From Bacillus sp. HMF5848 (GTDB taxonomy: Bacteria > Bacillota > Bacilli > Bacillales > HMF5848), in contig NZ_RWIV01000001.1 of NCBI RefSeq assembly GCF_003944835.1, forward strand, positions 2,209,501 to 2,273,500: a stretch of 64,000 nucleotides of DNA. Direction: 5' to 3'. This document shows, piece by piece, positions 36,065-45,249 of this stretch; position 1 is the first letter of the stretch; each line of letters starts with the position of its first letter. The notes under the pieces were generated by a model. It did not search any database and had not been told where the DNA came from. It saw nothing but the letters and a program-made list of their open reading frames with translations. The translations under genes were made by a program, and so were the position numbers.

Positions 36065-36097
36065 CAGCACATCCATTTATTGTATATGGATGTGCTG
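36065..36097. repeat. Perfect 12-bp inverted repeat
   Basis: CAGCACATCCAT (36065-36076) and ATGGATGTGCTG (36086-36097) are perfect complements around nine bases. There is no T-run on either side, so it may be an operator or an RNA hairpin rather than a terminator. It lies between sspL and a small minus-strand gene. Confidence 0.7.
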
Positions 36098-36164
36098 CTG
36101 AATTTCTAATTAATTACTATTCCGGTAGACGCTTACTTAGTTAGAATATTGAATTACTTATTCA

Positions 36165-36266
36165 TTATTTAGTTTTATTTTGTAGCTTCTTTACTTCAGC
36201 TTCAGCATATGAAACATCTTTCATTATATCTTTCGGACTTTGTTTATTTTTTGTTTGTTTTTTCAT
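36165..36266 (-). CDS. Possible 33-residue basic peptide
   Basis: ATG at 36266 with AGGAG seven bases upstream opens a 33-codon frame (MKKQTKNKQSPKDIMKDVSY start), lysine-rich with an acidic middle. A Fur-like stretch (AATAATGATAATGAG on the minus strand, about 36287-36301) lies 20-35 bases upstream of the start. That fits iron-regulated small basic peptides such as the Fbp group, but I see no direct family match. Confidence 0.5.
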   Translation of the reverse strand: MKKQTKNKQSPKDIMKDVSYAEAEVKKLQNKTK

Positions 36267-36323
36267 ATGACAACTCCTAATAAAAACTCATTATCATTAT
36301 TAGAGTGGTTCACAATTGATTTT

Positions 36324-37154
36324 TTATTCAATACGAGCAATTAGATTGTCTTTGTAAGAAATCCAATCACTCCACGATCCAACATATAGCTTTATTTTGT
36401 CATATCCTGCTTGTTGCAGTGAGATAACATTAGGACAAGCTGTCACCCCTGAACCACAATACACGATGATTGTATTCTCTTTTTTTATATTAATAAATCG
36501 ATTTTGTTGTTGTTCTTTACTTTTCCAATATCCATTTTCATCAAGGCTGTCTTTCCAGTAGTAATGCCTTGCACCAGGTATATGACCTGCTTTTTTATCA
36601 ATTGGCTCAGACTCCCCTATGTATCGTGAGTATTCTCTTGAATCAATAACTGTGATTTCATCATCGGATATTGCTTTTTTTACATCTTCCATCTTTGCAA
36701 TCATGTCATTTTGCCAGTTTGGATAGAATTTCTTTCGTTGAAAGCTTGGAACTTCATTTGTAACTAAATATTTATTTTTCCAGGCATGATATCCACCATC
36801 TAAAATATAAACCTTATCGTGTCCGCTATATTTAAGGAGCCAGTATAATCGTGCTGCAAAAGCACCATTCTGATCATCATATGCGACAACAATTGTGTCA
36901 TCACTAATACCAAGTGTTTCGAGCTTTTCTATAAACTCTTGTAACGGTGGTAAAGGGTGACGTCCTCCATGCTTTTTAATCGGACTTGATAAATCATTAT
37001 TTAAATCAAAATAAACAGCATTTGGTATATGATTCTCAACATACTGATTTAAACCTGCTGTTGGTTGATCTAATTGAAATCAACAATCGACAACACGTAT
37101 GTTTGTATCAAGAATGTGTTCTTTAAGCCAATCAATGGATACTACATGCTGCAT
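36324..37154 (-). pseudogene. Two-domain rhodanese-type sulfurtransferase interrupted by an in-frame TGA
   Basis: The intact frame would be 276 codons, the normal length for tandem-rhodanese sulfurtransferases. The ATG at 37154 has AAGGAG upstream. Codon 25 (37080-37082) is TGA within VVDC-stop-FQLD, where related proteins have VVDCRF. A CGA-to-TGA transition at an arginine codon explains it. All the rest reads cleanly: GHIPGARHYYW, and the active loop YCGSGVTACP with its cysteine. No good internal start lies soon after the stop; the first ATG begins the second domain only. Either a recent inactivation, stop read-through, or a sequencing error. Confidence 0.85.
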
Positions 37155-37158
37155 GGTA

Positions 37159-37428
37159 TCACTCCTTATTTAACTGTTTTACATACTCCTCTACCATATA
37201 AATAGTCACAAGCTTTCTCGATGGCACTATCCCTGTTTTTCTAGCAAGCGCATTTATTTTTTCTGTTGTCGTATTAATAGGTTCCACGGAAAATGGTAAG
37301 CCTTGTTGGCATTGTTTAATGGCAACGTTAATATGTCTCTCTCTTTCTTGATCTAGTGCTGCAAACTCTGTTACAATTTCATGCTGTTTTTTCGAATGCT
37401 TTGAAATATCACGATGAACCTCTGCCAC
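37159..37428 (-). CDS. ypbS: YpbS-like small protein (DUF2533)
   Basis: An 89-residue, mostly helical, charged protein (MAEVHRDISKHSKKQHEIV start) with no membrane segment. It lies 14 bases after dynA on the same strand, as ypbS does after ypbR in B. subtilis, so co-expression with dynamin is likely. Its function is not established. Confidence 0.85.
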   Translation of the reverse strand: MAEVHRDISKHSKKQHEIVTEFAALDQERERHINVAIKQCQQGLPFSVEPINTTTEKINALARKTGIVPSRKLVTIYMVEEYVKQLNKE

Positions 37429-37442
37429 TGTAATAGCCTCCC

Positions 37443-40400
37443 TTAATTATGTGTCTCTTCCCAAGTTGAAAGTGTGTCATGTAAAACATTGTTAAGTTTT
37501 ATTAAATCATTTTTATTTGTTTTATGTTGCATGCTAGCTAATAAACCGTTGTAATACTGATCTACTTCTTCTGCAATGTCTGTAAACAACTTATCAATGG
37601 CGTTATTGAATTGCATTATATACTCAGACTTTATACGATTAGTTTCTTCTTCTAACCAGTCCTTCATAGGAACTTTAAATGCAGAACTAAGTTGCTCTAG
37701 CATTTTTTGTTTTTCATTTTTCTCGAAGAAATCCTTCGGTGTCTTAAATGTATTGAGTACGAAAGTGAATTGTTGTATGCCGATATTCTTAAACGAGTCA
37801 TTAATGATTGGCGTGCTATATTTAAAACCATCAAAAGTTTGTAAAGGGACATTCATATCGATTTCATAACACTTTTCGTGTAAAGAGTACTCAAGCTTTT
37901 TTATATTGCGATTATTATACGCTTCTACACGTAGGCATGTTGCTTGGACTTCTTGTTGTAAATCAAATGAGACCCATTTCAATAGTTCCTCTAAACATGA
38001 TACCAGTTCATTTTGCAGCTGTCTTCCCTTTTCTATAAGTGCACCTGGATGAAACACTTCTTTAAAATGCTCAGTAAATCGTAACGAAACCCTTTGCTCA
38101 ACATAGTATATTAGCTCATCAATTTCTTGTGTAATTAGGTCGCCATAACGAGAAGCATTATAATTTTTCATATACAGCGTTATCTTTTTCTGGTTATTCT
38201 GTAATATCGATTGTTGGATTTTCTTATCATTTGTATCCTTATCTATAGCTTCTAAATAATGATTCGTTGTGGATAGCGCTCTTTTGTAGTCGCTAATAAT
38301 ACTAGAAATTGCCACATGCTCTAACTCTTCTGTTATAAAAGTATTTAAATCTAATTCAAGATCATTAAAAGAATATGGATCTTTTGCAGTGTTTTTCTTT
38401 GCAGATAACGCCTGTCTACTCGAGACAGTATACATCCTTGGTTTACCCGTAATTCCATACAATGCAAGCTGGTCTTTAATGTAATGTTTAACGTCTTGAA
38501 GTTCATGATCTGTTTTTGCTAAATCTGCAGCATTTATGATAAAGAACATTTTATCCATCTCAAAAGAATCCTTTAAGCGACCTAATTGGCGTAAAAATTC
38601 CCGGTCTGCTTTTGTGAAAGCATGATTATAATACGTTATAAATAGAACAGCATCCGCATTTTTAATATATTGAAAAGCTACACTAGTATGACGAGCATTG
38701 ACAGAATCTGCACCTGGTGTATCTATTAGAGAGATGCCTTTTCTAGTTATTTCGCAGTCATAGTATACATCAATCCACTCAACAAAACACGCCTTCTCTT
38801 CATGAGCTACGTACTGTTTAAAATGTGATAAATCAGTCTCAATAATATCATCCATGTTCTTGTAAGCCTCAAATCCCTCCACAACAGCCTTTATAAATGA
38901 CACAGCATTTTGTTCAATAATTCCTGCTATGATATTGATTTTTTCGGCAAAGATTTCAACCGCTTGTGCTAGATTTATCACCTTAATATTAAGAGAGTTA
39001 AAAACAGGTTCTAATTCCCCCATCATAATCTCTTCACTTTTTCTTTTAACTCTAACAGTACCATGTTTAAACTGTTCAGAAACAGGATGTATCCTATTTA
39101 TAGTAGCTGTTGTTGGATTCGGTGATACAGGTAAAACTGACTCACCTAGTAAGGCATTAGCAAAAGACGATTTACCCGCACTGAATGCACCGAATAAGGC
39201 GAGAGAGTAATGACGGTTTTTAAATCGACTCGTCTTTTGTTCTATATCACGCTTTAAGTGCTGCATGCTTTCTATCGGTTTTAATGCTTGTGTAATATTA
39301 TCTGAATAGACTAATACGGAATCAGCATCGGTTTTTTTCTTTTCTTCTTTTTCTGGTTGTACGGCATCAGTATTAATAGTTTTAATATTCTTTTGCTGGA
39401 CATTGAGCTCGTCATTTATATTTTCTAACGAGGCATAAGTAATATCGGGACCATGAAGACATGAATGGTTTCCTTCTAATGTTTCACTGTATAAAATGTT
39501 AAATAGAAGGTTTTCTTTGTCTGTAGTTTGTTTTTGAATATAATCATAATTTTTATATGCCTCTAAAAGTTCTTGAGCTTCTTTTATTTGTTTTGTTTTA
39601 TTATGGTATTCCCTTTCTATATGGTGAGCGTTTTTTTGTAGTACAGCATTTACGAATGCCATGACTTGCTCTCTCCACATCTTTGTAATCTCTCGCTTTA
39701 CATCTTCACAGTATGTTAACACGTATTGACTTGAATAAGTCGCTCCTTTTTTTATCTGATTTTGTAAAAGCGATTCATCCCATATACAGTTAATAGTCTG
39801 TGCATTCTTTAAATCGGCTTCATCATGTATAGGCAAAGTAGACACCCATTGCATTAATGCATGTTGAACGTGCCAATCTACTAGTGTTTTTACTTTTTCT
39901 TTAAAACTATTAAATAACAGTGTTAAGCGACGTTCCTTTTCTGCAACTTTCTTTTTCTTTGTAGCTAACCAACCAACTTTAAAATCATCCTGACAGGATT
40001 GAATATAATTTTCTGCCTTCTCACGAACATCGAATGGCATAATAGGGGCATTATCAAGTATCTTTTGGGTAGTATTTATAATGTCGTTCCACTGTGATTG
40101 TTGCCAATCTTCTAGCTTATTTATTTCACTTTGCCATTTCTCCATCTGCTCTATTAACATTGATCTCGTTGTCGTGGAATTATCACTAATTAATTGTAAG
40201 CTATCTTTATATTTAGATTCTAATTTATTTTTAATGAACGTTACATGATCTAAAATTACTTCTTCACATGTATCAGAGATAGAAGGCCAATTTTTGCTGT
40301 TTGACTGATACAAAGAATATATAATATTTTTTACTTCTTTAATTTCATTATATGGATGATCTACCTGCATTAAAGTTGTAAATAAAGTTCTTTCAATATT

Positions 40401-41087
40401 TAAGTTCCAATTTTCTATAGCGTTTTGCAAACTATAATTGAAATCTTCAAAAGGAATTTCTGTTTCATCATGCTTATCTATTTGATTAACTATTAAGTAG
40501 AAAGGTTTACCTTTGGCTTGAATGTGTTTCATAAAAGCAAAGTTATACTCAGATTGAACATGATTATAATCTGTCACAAAGAAAACCGCATCGGCTTCAT
40601 ATAGAGCGTTTTCTGTCGATAATCTGTGTTGATTATCCGTTGAATCCATACCTGGAGTATCCATAAATGTCATGCCGTTTGGAACATGAGCCAAAGGGCG
40701 AGATAGTTCAATTGTTTCTATGTTTGCTCCATCTTTACACATACTTTGGACAGATTTAGAATCATATTCATTATCAATATGTAATACATCTCCGTTCTTT
40801 CTAAATAACCGAACATATGTAGGTCCATCATGTATTTTCACTATGTTTGCACTTGTGGGAATAGGACTTGTTGGTAGTAAGTTCTCCTCTGCTATCGTAT
40901 TTATAAGTGTAGATTTACCGGCAGAGAAATGACCTGCAAAGCAAATGACAAATTCGTTACGTTTCAACTTTTCGTATAATCTCCACACCTTCGTGGCATT
41001 TGTGACATCTAATTCATCGTGCATGATGTTGTTTAGTTGTGCGAGTTTTCTCATAACTAACTGACGTTCTTCTATTTGCAACTGCAT
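37443..41087 (-). CDS. dynA: DynA (YpbR), bacterial dynamin with two GTPase heads
   Basis: A 1214-residue membrane-remodelling GTPase. Two complete dynamin units are fused: the first P-loop is FAGHFSAGKSTL (about 51-62) with switch DTPGMDS, the second LFGAFSAGKSSF (about 630-641) with DTPGADS. Each is followed by long helical stalk regions. In B. subtilis DynA tethers and fuses membranes, aids septum formation and protects against phage and pore-forming damage. The ATG at 41087 has a weak GGGGAA-type site. It is followed by ypbS. Confidence 0.95.
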   Translation of the reverse strand: MQLQIEERQLVMRKLAQLNNIMHDELDVTNATKVWRLYEKLKRNEFVICFAGHFSAGKSTLINTIAEENLLPTSPIPTSANIVKIHDGPTYVRLFRKNGDVLHIDNEYDSKSVQSMCKDGANIETIELSRPLAHVPNGMTFMDTPGMDSTDNQHRLSTENALYEADAVFFVTDYNHVQSEYNFAFMKHIQAKGKPFYLIVNQIDKHDETEIPFEDFNYSLQNAIENWNLNIERTLFTTLMQVDHPYNEIKEVKNIIYSLYQSNSKNWPSISDTCEEVILDHVTFIKNKLESKYKDSLQLISDNSTTTRSMLIEQMEKWQSEINKLEDWQQSQWNDIINTTQKILDNAPIMPFDVREKAENYIQSCQDDFKVGWLATKKKKVAEKERRLTLLFNSFKEKVKTLVDWHVQHALMQWVSTLPIHDEADLKNAQTINCIWDESLLQNQIKKGATYSSQYVLTYCEDVKREITKMWREQVMAFVNAVLQKNAHHIEREYHNKTKQIKEAQELLEAYKNYDYIQKQTTDKENLLFNILYSETLEGNHSCLHGPDITYASLENINDELNVQQKNIKTINTDAVQPEKEEKKKTDADSVLVYSDNITQALKPIESMQHLKRDIEQKTSRFKNRHYSLALFGAFSAGKSSFANALLGESVLPVSPNPTTATINRIHPVSEQFKHGTVRVKRKSEEIMMGELEPVFNSLNIKVINLAQAVEIFAEKINIIAGIIEQNAVSFIKAVVEGFEAYKNMDDIIETDLSHFKQYVAHEEKACFVEWIDVYYDCEITRKGISLIDTPGADSVNARHTSVAFQYIKNADAVLFITYYNHAFTKADREFLRQLGRLKDSFEMDKMFFIINAADLAKTDHELQDVKHYIKDQLALYGITGKPRMYTVSSRQALSAKKNTAKDPYSFNDLELDLNTFITEELEHVAISSIISDYKRALSTTNHYLEAIDKDTNDKKIQQSILQNNQKKITLYMKNYNASRYGDLITQEIDELIYYVEQRVSLRFTEHFKEVFHPGALIEKGRQLQNELVSCLEELLKWVSFDLQQEVQATCLRVEAYNNRNIKKLEYSLHEKCYEIDMNVPLQTFDGFKYSTPIINDSFKNIGIQQFTFVLNTFKTPKDFFEKNEKQKMLEQLSSAFKVPMKDWLEEETNRIKSEYIMQFNNAIDKLFTDIAEEVDQYYNGLLASMQHKTNKNDLIKLNNVLHDTLSTWEETHN

Positions 41088-41224
41088 GATGATTGATTCC
41101 CCTTTGTTCTGTTATTAATTTTACTAATATTGTATATGATTGTCACAATTTTGCCTATTTTTTCTCACTTATTTCACATTTATTGAATATTTACACAAAC
41201 TGTTTATAATTAAAAGCAAAAAAA

Positions 41225-41245
41225 TAGACACATAAAATGTGTCTA
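41225..41245 (-). terminator. Terminator of the Fur-box peptide cassette
   Basis: TAGACACAT and ATGTGTCTA arms form a perfect nine-base stem with a three-base loop. On the minus strand a run of T residues follows. It lies four bases past the stop of the small peptide. Confidence 0.9.
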
Positions 41246-41248
41246 CTG

Positions 41249-41350
41249 TTAACCAGCTTTATAACTGTTATCTACTTTATGAACAATATATGCTCCGATA
41301 GCCGTATATATAGTTACTACAGATATGATGATTGTTGTTGTAGCAAGCAC
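41249..41350 (-). CDS. 33-residue membrane peptide in a Fur-box cassette
   Basis: GTG at 41350 with GGGTGAT just upstream opens a 33-codon frame ending TAA; an earlier in-frame GTG at 41359 would give 36. The peptide is one hydrophobic helix (TTTIIISVVTIYTAIGAYIV) with a short charged tail. It sits between a sigma-A promoter overlapping a perfect Fur box and a perfect terminator, so the unit is a complete small gene. Iron-repressed expression is inferred. I do not recognise the family; it could also be a dual-function small RNA. Confidence 0.65.
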   Translation of the reverse strand: MLATTTIIISVVTIYTAIGAYIVHKVDNSYKAG

Positions 41351-41374
41351 CGATATCACCCGCCCGTCATCTAT

Positions 41375-41425
41375 TGATAATGATTATCATAAGTGCATCA
41401 TACCACGATAGAGAATGATTATCAA
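41375..41425 (-). promoter_or_regulatory. Sigma-A promoter with a perfect Fur box
   Basis: On the minus strand TTGATA (41420-41425) and TATGAT (41397-41402) are spaced 17 bases. TGATAATGATTATCA (41375-41389) is a perfect 7-1-7 Fur palindrome just downstream of the -10 box. GAGAATGATTATCAA overlaps the -35 as a second partial site. Binding of Fur here would block the small-peptide gene. Confidence 0.8.
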
Positions 41426-41442
41426 TGAGAAATCATCTATTG

Positions 41443-42009
41443 TCACACTTTTTTAATAACTTTCGGGTAAAATTTAGGAGTATTTTTATTAACGTCAGCG
41501 TCATTTGTAACAGTAGAAAGCGCTTTTTCCTCAGTCGGTATACGAACCAGCAAGAGAAGCAATGCATTTAATAATGAAAATACAACCATTGTAAAATAGG
41601 CTTGAAATAGTACAGGAATCAATATAAACTCTAATGCAACTACGACATAATTAGGGTGCTTCATAAATCTGTATGGTCCTGTTGTTTGAATAGAGGCATA
41701 AGGTAGTACAAGAATTTTTGTATTCCAAAAACGCCCTAAAGACACTAATGCCCAAATGCGTAAAACCTGCACAATTAAAAATCCTGCCAATACTAACTGC
41801 CAAAGCGGAACTAATTGACGTTCGGTTATTATCACCTCAAAGAATAAAGCTAAAAAGAATAAAACATGTAATAAGACGATGAAGGGATAATGTCGTTCTC
41901 CATATTCAACAGCCCCTCGTTTACGCATCCATTTTTCATTTGATCTAGCAACAACTACTTCCCCTAGTCTCTGAATGATCAAACAACTCACAAGTGTGTT
42001 AAAAAACAT
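41443..42009 (-). CDS. bpsB: BpsB (YpbQ), isoprenylcysteine-methyltransferase-family enzyme
   Basis: A 188-residue membrane methyltransferase with about five helices and the ICMT signature RFMKHPNYVVVALEF. In B. subtilis BpsB O-methylates the alkylpyrones made by BpsA. The start is ATG at 42009, overlapping the bpsA stop as TAATG with GGGGGG upstream, so the two genes are translationally coupled. The product is a membrane lipid-like pyrone. Confidence 0.9.
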   Translation of the reverse strand: MFFNTLVSCLIIQRLGEVVVARSNEKWMRKRGAVEYGERHYPFIVLLHVLFFLALFFEVIITERQLVPLWQLVLAGFLIVQVLRIWALVSLGRFWNTKILVLPYASIQTTGPYRFMKHPNYVVVALEFILIPVLFQAYFTMVVFSLLNALLLLLVRIPTEEKALSTVTNDADVNKNTPKFYPKVIKKV

Positions 42010-43082
42010 TACGATTCCCCCCATTTCAACAAAATAAGCTCCGAACTAAATCCTGGACCTAACGCTGCTAATAAGGAATAACCTTCATCTTCGGTAACGT
42101 TATTTAAGAATTCCTCGAGTACAAATAATACAGTTGCACTTGACATGTTGCCATATTCTTTAAGAATCTTTAGAGACTTAGCAGTCATGTTTTCAGATAG
42201 GTTTAGACTGGAAATATACGCATCTAATACTTTTTTTCCGCCGGGATGGGCAATAAATCTTGTAATTTGGTCAATTGTTATGTTGTGCTTGTTTAGTAAT
42301 TTTTCAACAGTAGTAGGAAGCCACTCCTTTACTATACTCGGAATGTCTTTTGAGAATACTACGTATAAACCATTATCCCTAACATTCCATCCCATGACAT
42401 CTTCAGAGTTAGGCATTAGAGTTGATTGACTATCTACATATGAGATTACTGGTTTGTTCTTCTTATTAGATATAACATTATCTCCTGTTATCACAGCAGC
42501 GGCGGCCCCATCTGCAAATAATGATGTACCTATGAAATTGCTTTTAGATGTATCATCTTTTTGGAATGTTAAACTACAGAGTTCAACAGCTACTATAAGA
42601 ACTGTTGCATCGGGGTATGCGAGACAATATTCAAACGCTCTCGCTAACCCGCTGGCACCACCTGCACATCCAAGTCCCCATATCGGAATTCTCTTCGTGT
42701 GCTGTGAAAATTTCATTTTATTCATTATTTTTGCTTCTATACTAGGTGTTGATAAGCCTGTTGTTGATATGTATATAATAGCATCAATATCTTTCAGTTG
42801 AATTGTTGCATTAGCCAAACAAGCTTCAATAGCTTCACAACCTAATTGTGTAGCATGCTGTATGTAAGCCGTATTCTTTTCTGAGAATGAATGATCACTG
42901 GCGAACCACTCCAGTTTTTCTGCAAAATATCGTTTTTGAATTTGACCATTATTAAAAACAGGTAGTAATCGATTAATGTTTTTAAAACTATCTGCAAATA
43001 TGTTTTTTACAAACTCTAATGCATCTGATTGATTTACCTCATTTTTCGGTACTGCATGACCAACGGAGACAATTCTTGGCAA
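42009..43082 (-). CDS. bpsA: BpsA (BcsA), type III polyketide synthase
   Basis: A chalcone-synthase-fold enzyme that extends long-chain acyl-CoA with malonyl-CoA to alkylpyrones or alkylresorcinols. The catalytic triad is visible: Cys139 in GLGCAGGASG, His in FIAHPGGKK, Asn in YGNMSSAT. Its 357 residues are the family length. The start is TTG at 43082, seven bases after GGTGGTG. The start codon and the coupling to bpsB follow the B. subtilis bpsAB operon. Confidence 0.93.
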   Translation of the reverse strand: MPRIVSVGHAVPKNEVNQSDALEFVKNIFADSFKNINRLLPVFNNGQIQKRYFAEKLEWFASDHSFSEKNTAYIQHATQLGCEAIEACLANATIQLKDIDAIIYISTTGLSTPSIEAKIMNKMKFSQHTKRIPIWGLGCAGGASGLARAFEYCLAYPDATVLIVAVELCSLTFQKDDTSKSNFIGTSLFADGAAAAVITGDNVISNKKNKPVISYVDSQSTLMPNSEDVMGWNVRDNGLYVVFSKDIPSIVKEWLPTTVEKLLNKHNITIDQITRFIAHPGGKKVLDAYISSLNLSENMTAKSLKILKEYGNMSSATVLFVLEEFLNNVTEDEGYSLLAALGPGFSSELILLKWGES

Positions 43083-43154
43083 GTATTTTCACCACCAAAG
43101 TTTTGTTTCCCATTATTTTCCCCAATTTTCCTAGCAATATGTCACAAAAAAAAA

Positions 43155-43181
43155 GACTCTCCCATTTCATTTGGGAAAGTC
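43155..43181 (-). terminator. Terminator of the GNAT gene
   Basis: GACTCTCCCA and TGGGAAAGTC arms (one mismatch) are followed on the minus strand by a run of nine T residues. Confidence 0.85.
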
Positions 43182-43242
43182 GACGTTTTAAAGGGAGTAA
43201 ATAAGTTGTTGTGCTCTTTAATTATATAGTATGACTTCGTAA

Positions 43243-43803
43243 TTATGCATCCCTTAAATTTTGGAAAAAATAAGCCATAAAGATTTCATCTTCATAACGT
43301 CCATTTATTAAAACTTGCTTTGCTTGACGTCCTTCTTCTTTAAACCCATAACTTTTATATAACGAATATGCCTTATCGTTTGAAGAGAACACTGTTAACC
43401 AAAGCTTTTCTAATTTCTCTTCTCGACACCATTGTAATGTATATTCTAAAATTTTTTTACCTACGCCTTTACCTTGTGCATCCTGTGATAGCCATGTTCG
43501 AAACACACCTGTATGCCTTTTCATGGTTAATTCACCTCTAATTACTCGTGCAATCCCTTTTACACCACTATCGTTTATTTGTACTCCTATATACATATTA
43601 CCTTGCTGATGCATGTATCGTATGAATGCTTGTTCCTCGTCTAAAGTACGTAACCTCTCCTTTTGTATGTAGGAACCCGCGTCTACTATAGCTTTTGCAG
43701 AACAAATAACATCCAGTGCATCATCTTCCAGAATTGGTCTTATTGTTATCTTTGATCCGTCTTTCGCGAAAAATTCTAACCTCATACATTGCATTTCTAA
43801 CAT
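43243..43803 (-). CDS. GNAT-family N-acetyltransferase
   Basis: A 186-residue acetyltransferase with the acetyl-CoA loop QDAQGKGVGKKIL and the family's C-terminal NDKAYSLYKSYGFKEEG. Substrate is not evident; the closest general type is the RimI/PhiNO-like group. The ATG at 43803 has AAAGGCGG upstream; 18 further upstream codons are unlikely. It is not part of the B. subtilis arrangement. Confidence 0.88.
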   Translation of the reverse strand: MLEMQCMRLEFFAKDGSKITIRPILEDDALDVICSAKAIVDAGSYIQKERLRTLDEEQAFIRYMHQQGNMYIGVQINDSGVKGIARVIRGELTMKRHTGVFRTWLSQDAQGKGVGKKILEYTLQWCREEKLEKLWLTVFSSNDKAYSLYKSYGFKEEGRQAKQVLINGRYEDEIFMAYFFQNLRDA

Positions 43804-43942
43804 GATACCGCCTTTTTTTGTCGACTTTTGTTGAAAAGAACAAAAATATGGGTGCAAAACAGTCTTGAATACTATACAATATACATATCATTTCAAATCA
43901 ACCATAATACTATGCATGATATAGATAAAAGGAGTTATTCGT

Positions 43943-44398
43943 ATGTCAACTAGTACAAACATTACACACGTGTTAAATGCAACTGTCGACGCCCTTCGAG
44001 GAGTGATACCACTTAACATAAATATTCACAAACCGGCCTTATTTACGCAACCCCTTCTGCAATCGTCTATAGGAGTATTAATTGGAATGACTGGTGACGT
44101 ACGCGGTCGATTAATATTAGAAAGTAGCAAAGAAGTATTTGGCGGAATTGGTCAAGTTATGTTCGGAATGGCTTTAGAGGGTGAAATGCTTGAATCATTT
44201 ACTGGTGAGCTCGGTAATATGATTGCTGGAAATTTAACAACTGTGTTGTCAAATAAAGATATAACTATGGACATTACCCCTCCTACAGTAATTGTCGGTG
44301 AAACAAAAATGTACGGCTTTGATAAAGCTTTTAAAGTGCCAGTAGAAGTAGCTGATTTAGGTGAGCTACAAGTCATCTTAATGCTTGAAATGAAATAA
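43943..44398 (+). CDS. cheX: CheX-type CheY-phosphate phosphatase
   Basis: A 151-residue protein of the CheC/CheX/FliY family. The single active motif E-x2-N is in GELGNMIAGN. CheX dephosphorylates CheY-P and shapes motility signalling. B. subtilis uses CheC and FliY instead, so this is an accessory gene, standing alone with AAAGGAG upstream. No other chemotaxis gene lies in the window. Confidence 0.88.
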   Translation: MSTSTNITHVLNATVDALRGVIPLNINIHKPALFTQPLLQSSIGVLIGMTGDVRGRLILESSKEVFGGIGQVMFGMALEGEMLESFTGELGNMIAGNLTTVLSNKDITMDITPPTVIVGETKMYGFDKAFKVPVEVADLGELQVILMLEMK

Positions 44399-44407
44399 CA
44401 TAAAAGT

Positions 44408-44430
44408 AGCAGCCTAAATAATAGGCTGCT
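44408..44430 (+). terminator. Intrinsic terminator of cheX
   Basis: AGCAGCCTA and TAGGCTGCT arms are followed by TTTCT. It is nine bases past the cheX stop. Confidence 0.85.
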
Positions 44431-44478
44431 TTTCTAGTTCTTCACTAAGTACTATCTTACTAAAATTCAATAAATTTA

Positions 44479-45249
44479 TTAAAAACCGTGAATAGTCATT
44501 CCACCATCGACATTAATAGTTTGTCCTGTCACATAATTTCCGGCGTCAGACGCTAAAAACACTGCTGGACCAACTAACTCTGGTAGTTCCCCTATACGCT
44601 TTAGAGGTGTTACCGACAATATCTCATCTACATAGTGTTCATCATTAAGTAACTTTTCTGTTAAAGGTGTTTTAAAATACCAAGGTCCAATGGAGTTAAC
44701 ATTAATATTGTATTTTCCCCACTCAAACGCCAACACCTTTGTCATTTGATTTAGAGCAGCCTTTGTAGCAGCATATACCACTCCGGTTCTCAAAGCTGTT
44801 ACACCCGCAACAGAAGAAATTGTTAATATTTTCCCTCCATTATTATATTTCATTATTCTCCCGACCTCTTGTGACACCATAAAGGCGGACTTCAAATTCG
44901 TATTCATAATAATTTCCCACTCTTCATCTGTTACATCTAGTGCTTGTGACCGAATATTCATCCCTGCATTATTAACTAAAACATCTATCTTTCCAGCTTG
45001 TTGATATAGAGCATCTACAGCTTGCTTCACCTGTTGCCTGTCTGTAACGTCTGTCGGTAATATGTATGCCTTTCTACCTAACTCTTCTATATGTGAAGCA
45101 GTTTCCTCTAAGTCTTCTTTTGTACGTGATAGTAAGGCTACATCTGCTCCAGCTTGTGCCATCCCAATAGAAATAGCTCTTCCTATTCCACGTCCTGCTC
45201 CTGTAACGATTGCTATCTTATTATGTAATGAAAATGATGGTAAATACAT
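44479..45249 (-). CDS. Short-chain dehydrogenase/reductase (SDR)
   Basis: A classical SDR of 256 residues: NAD(P) loop VTGAGRGIGRA, NNAGMN, and the catalytic Ser (SSVAGV) with YAATK. It resembles gluconate 5-dehydrogenase and 3-oxoacyl reductase types, but the substrate cannot be fixed. The start is ATG at 45249 with GGGAGGG upstream; 36 extra upstream codons would be hydrophobic and are not likely translated. It diverges from the oxidase operon. Confidence 0.9.
   Translation of the reverse strand: MYLPSFSLHNKIAIVTGAGRGIGRAISIGMAQAGADVALLSRTKEDLEETASHIEELGRKAYILPTDVTDRQQVKQAVDALYQQAGKIDVLVNNAGMNIRSQALDVTDEEWEIIMNTNLKSAFMVSQEVGRIMKYNNGGKILTISSVAGVTALRTGVVYAATKAALNQMTKVLAFEWGKYNINVNSIGPWYFKTPLTEKLLNDEHYVDEILSVTPLKRIGELPELVGPAVFLASDAGNYVTGQTINVDGGMTIHGF

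Noticed and set aside
35950..36144. 64-codon open frame on the plus strand
   Set aside because: It runs through the sspL terminator and the 12-bp palindrome, has no ribosome site and no plausible composition.
37080..37082. Selenocysteine at the rhodanese TGA
   Set aside because: The codon falls where relatives have Arg and not at the active cysteine, and no SECIS-like hairpin is seen just after it.
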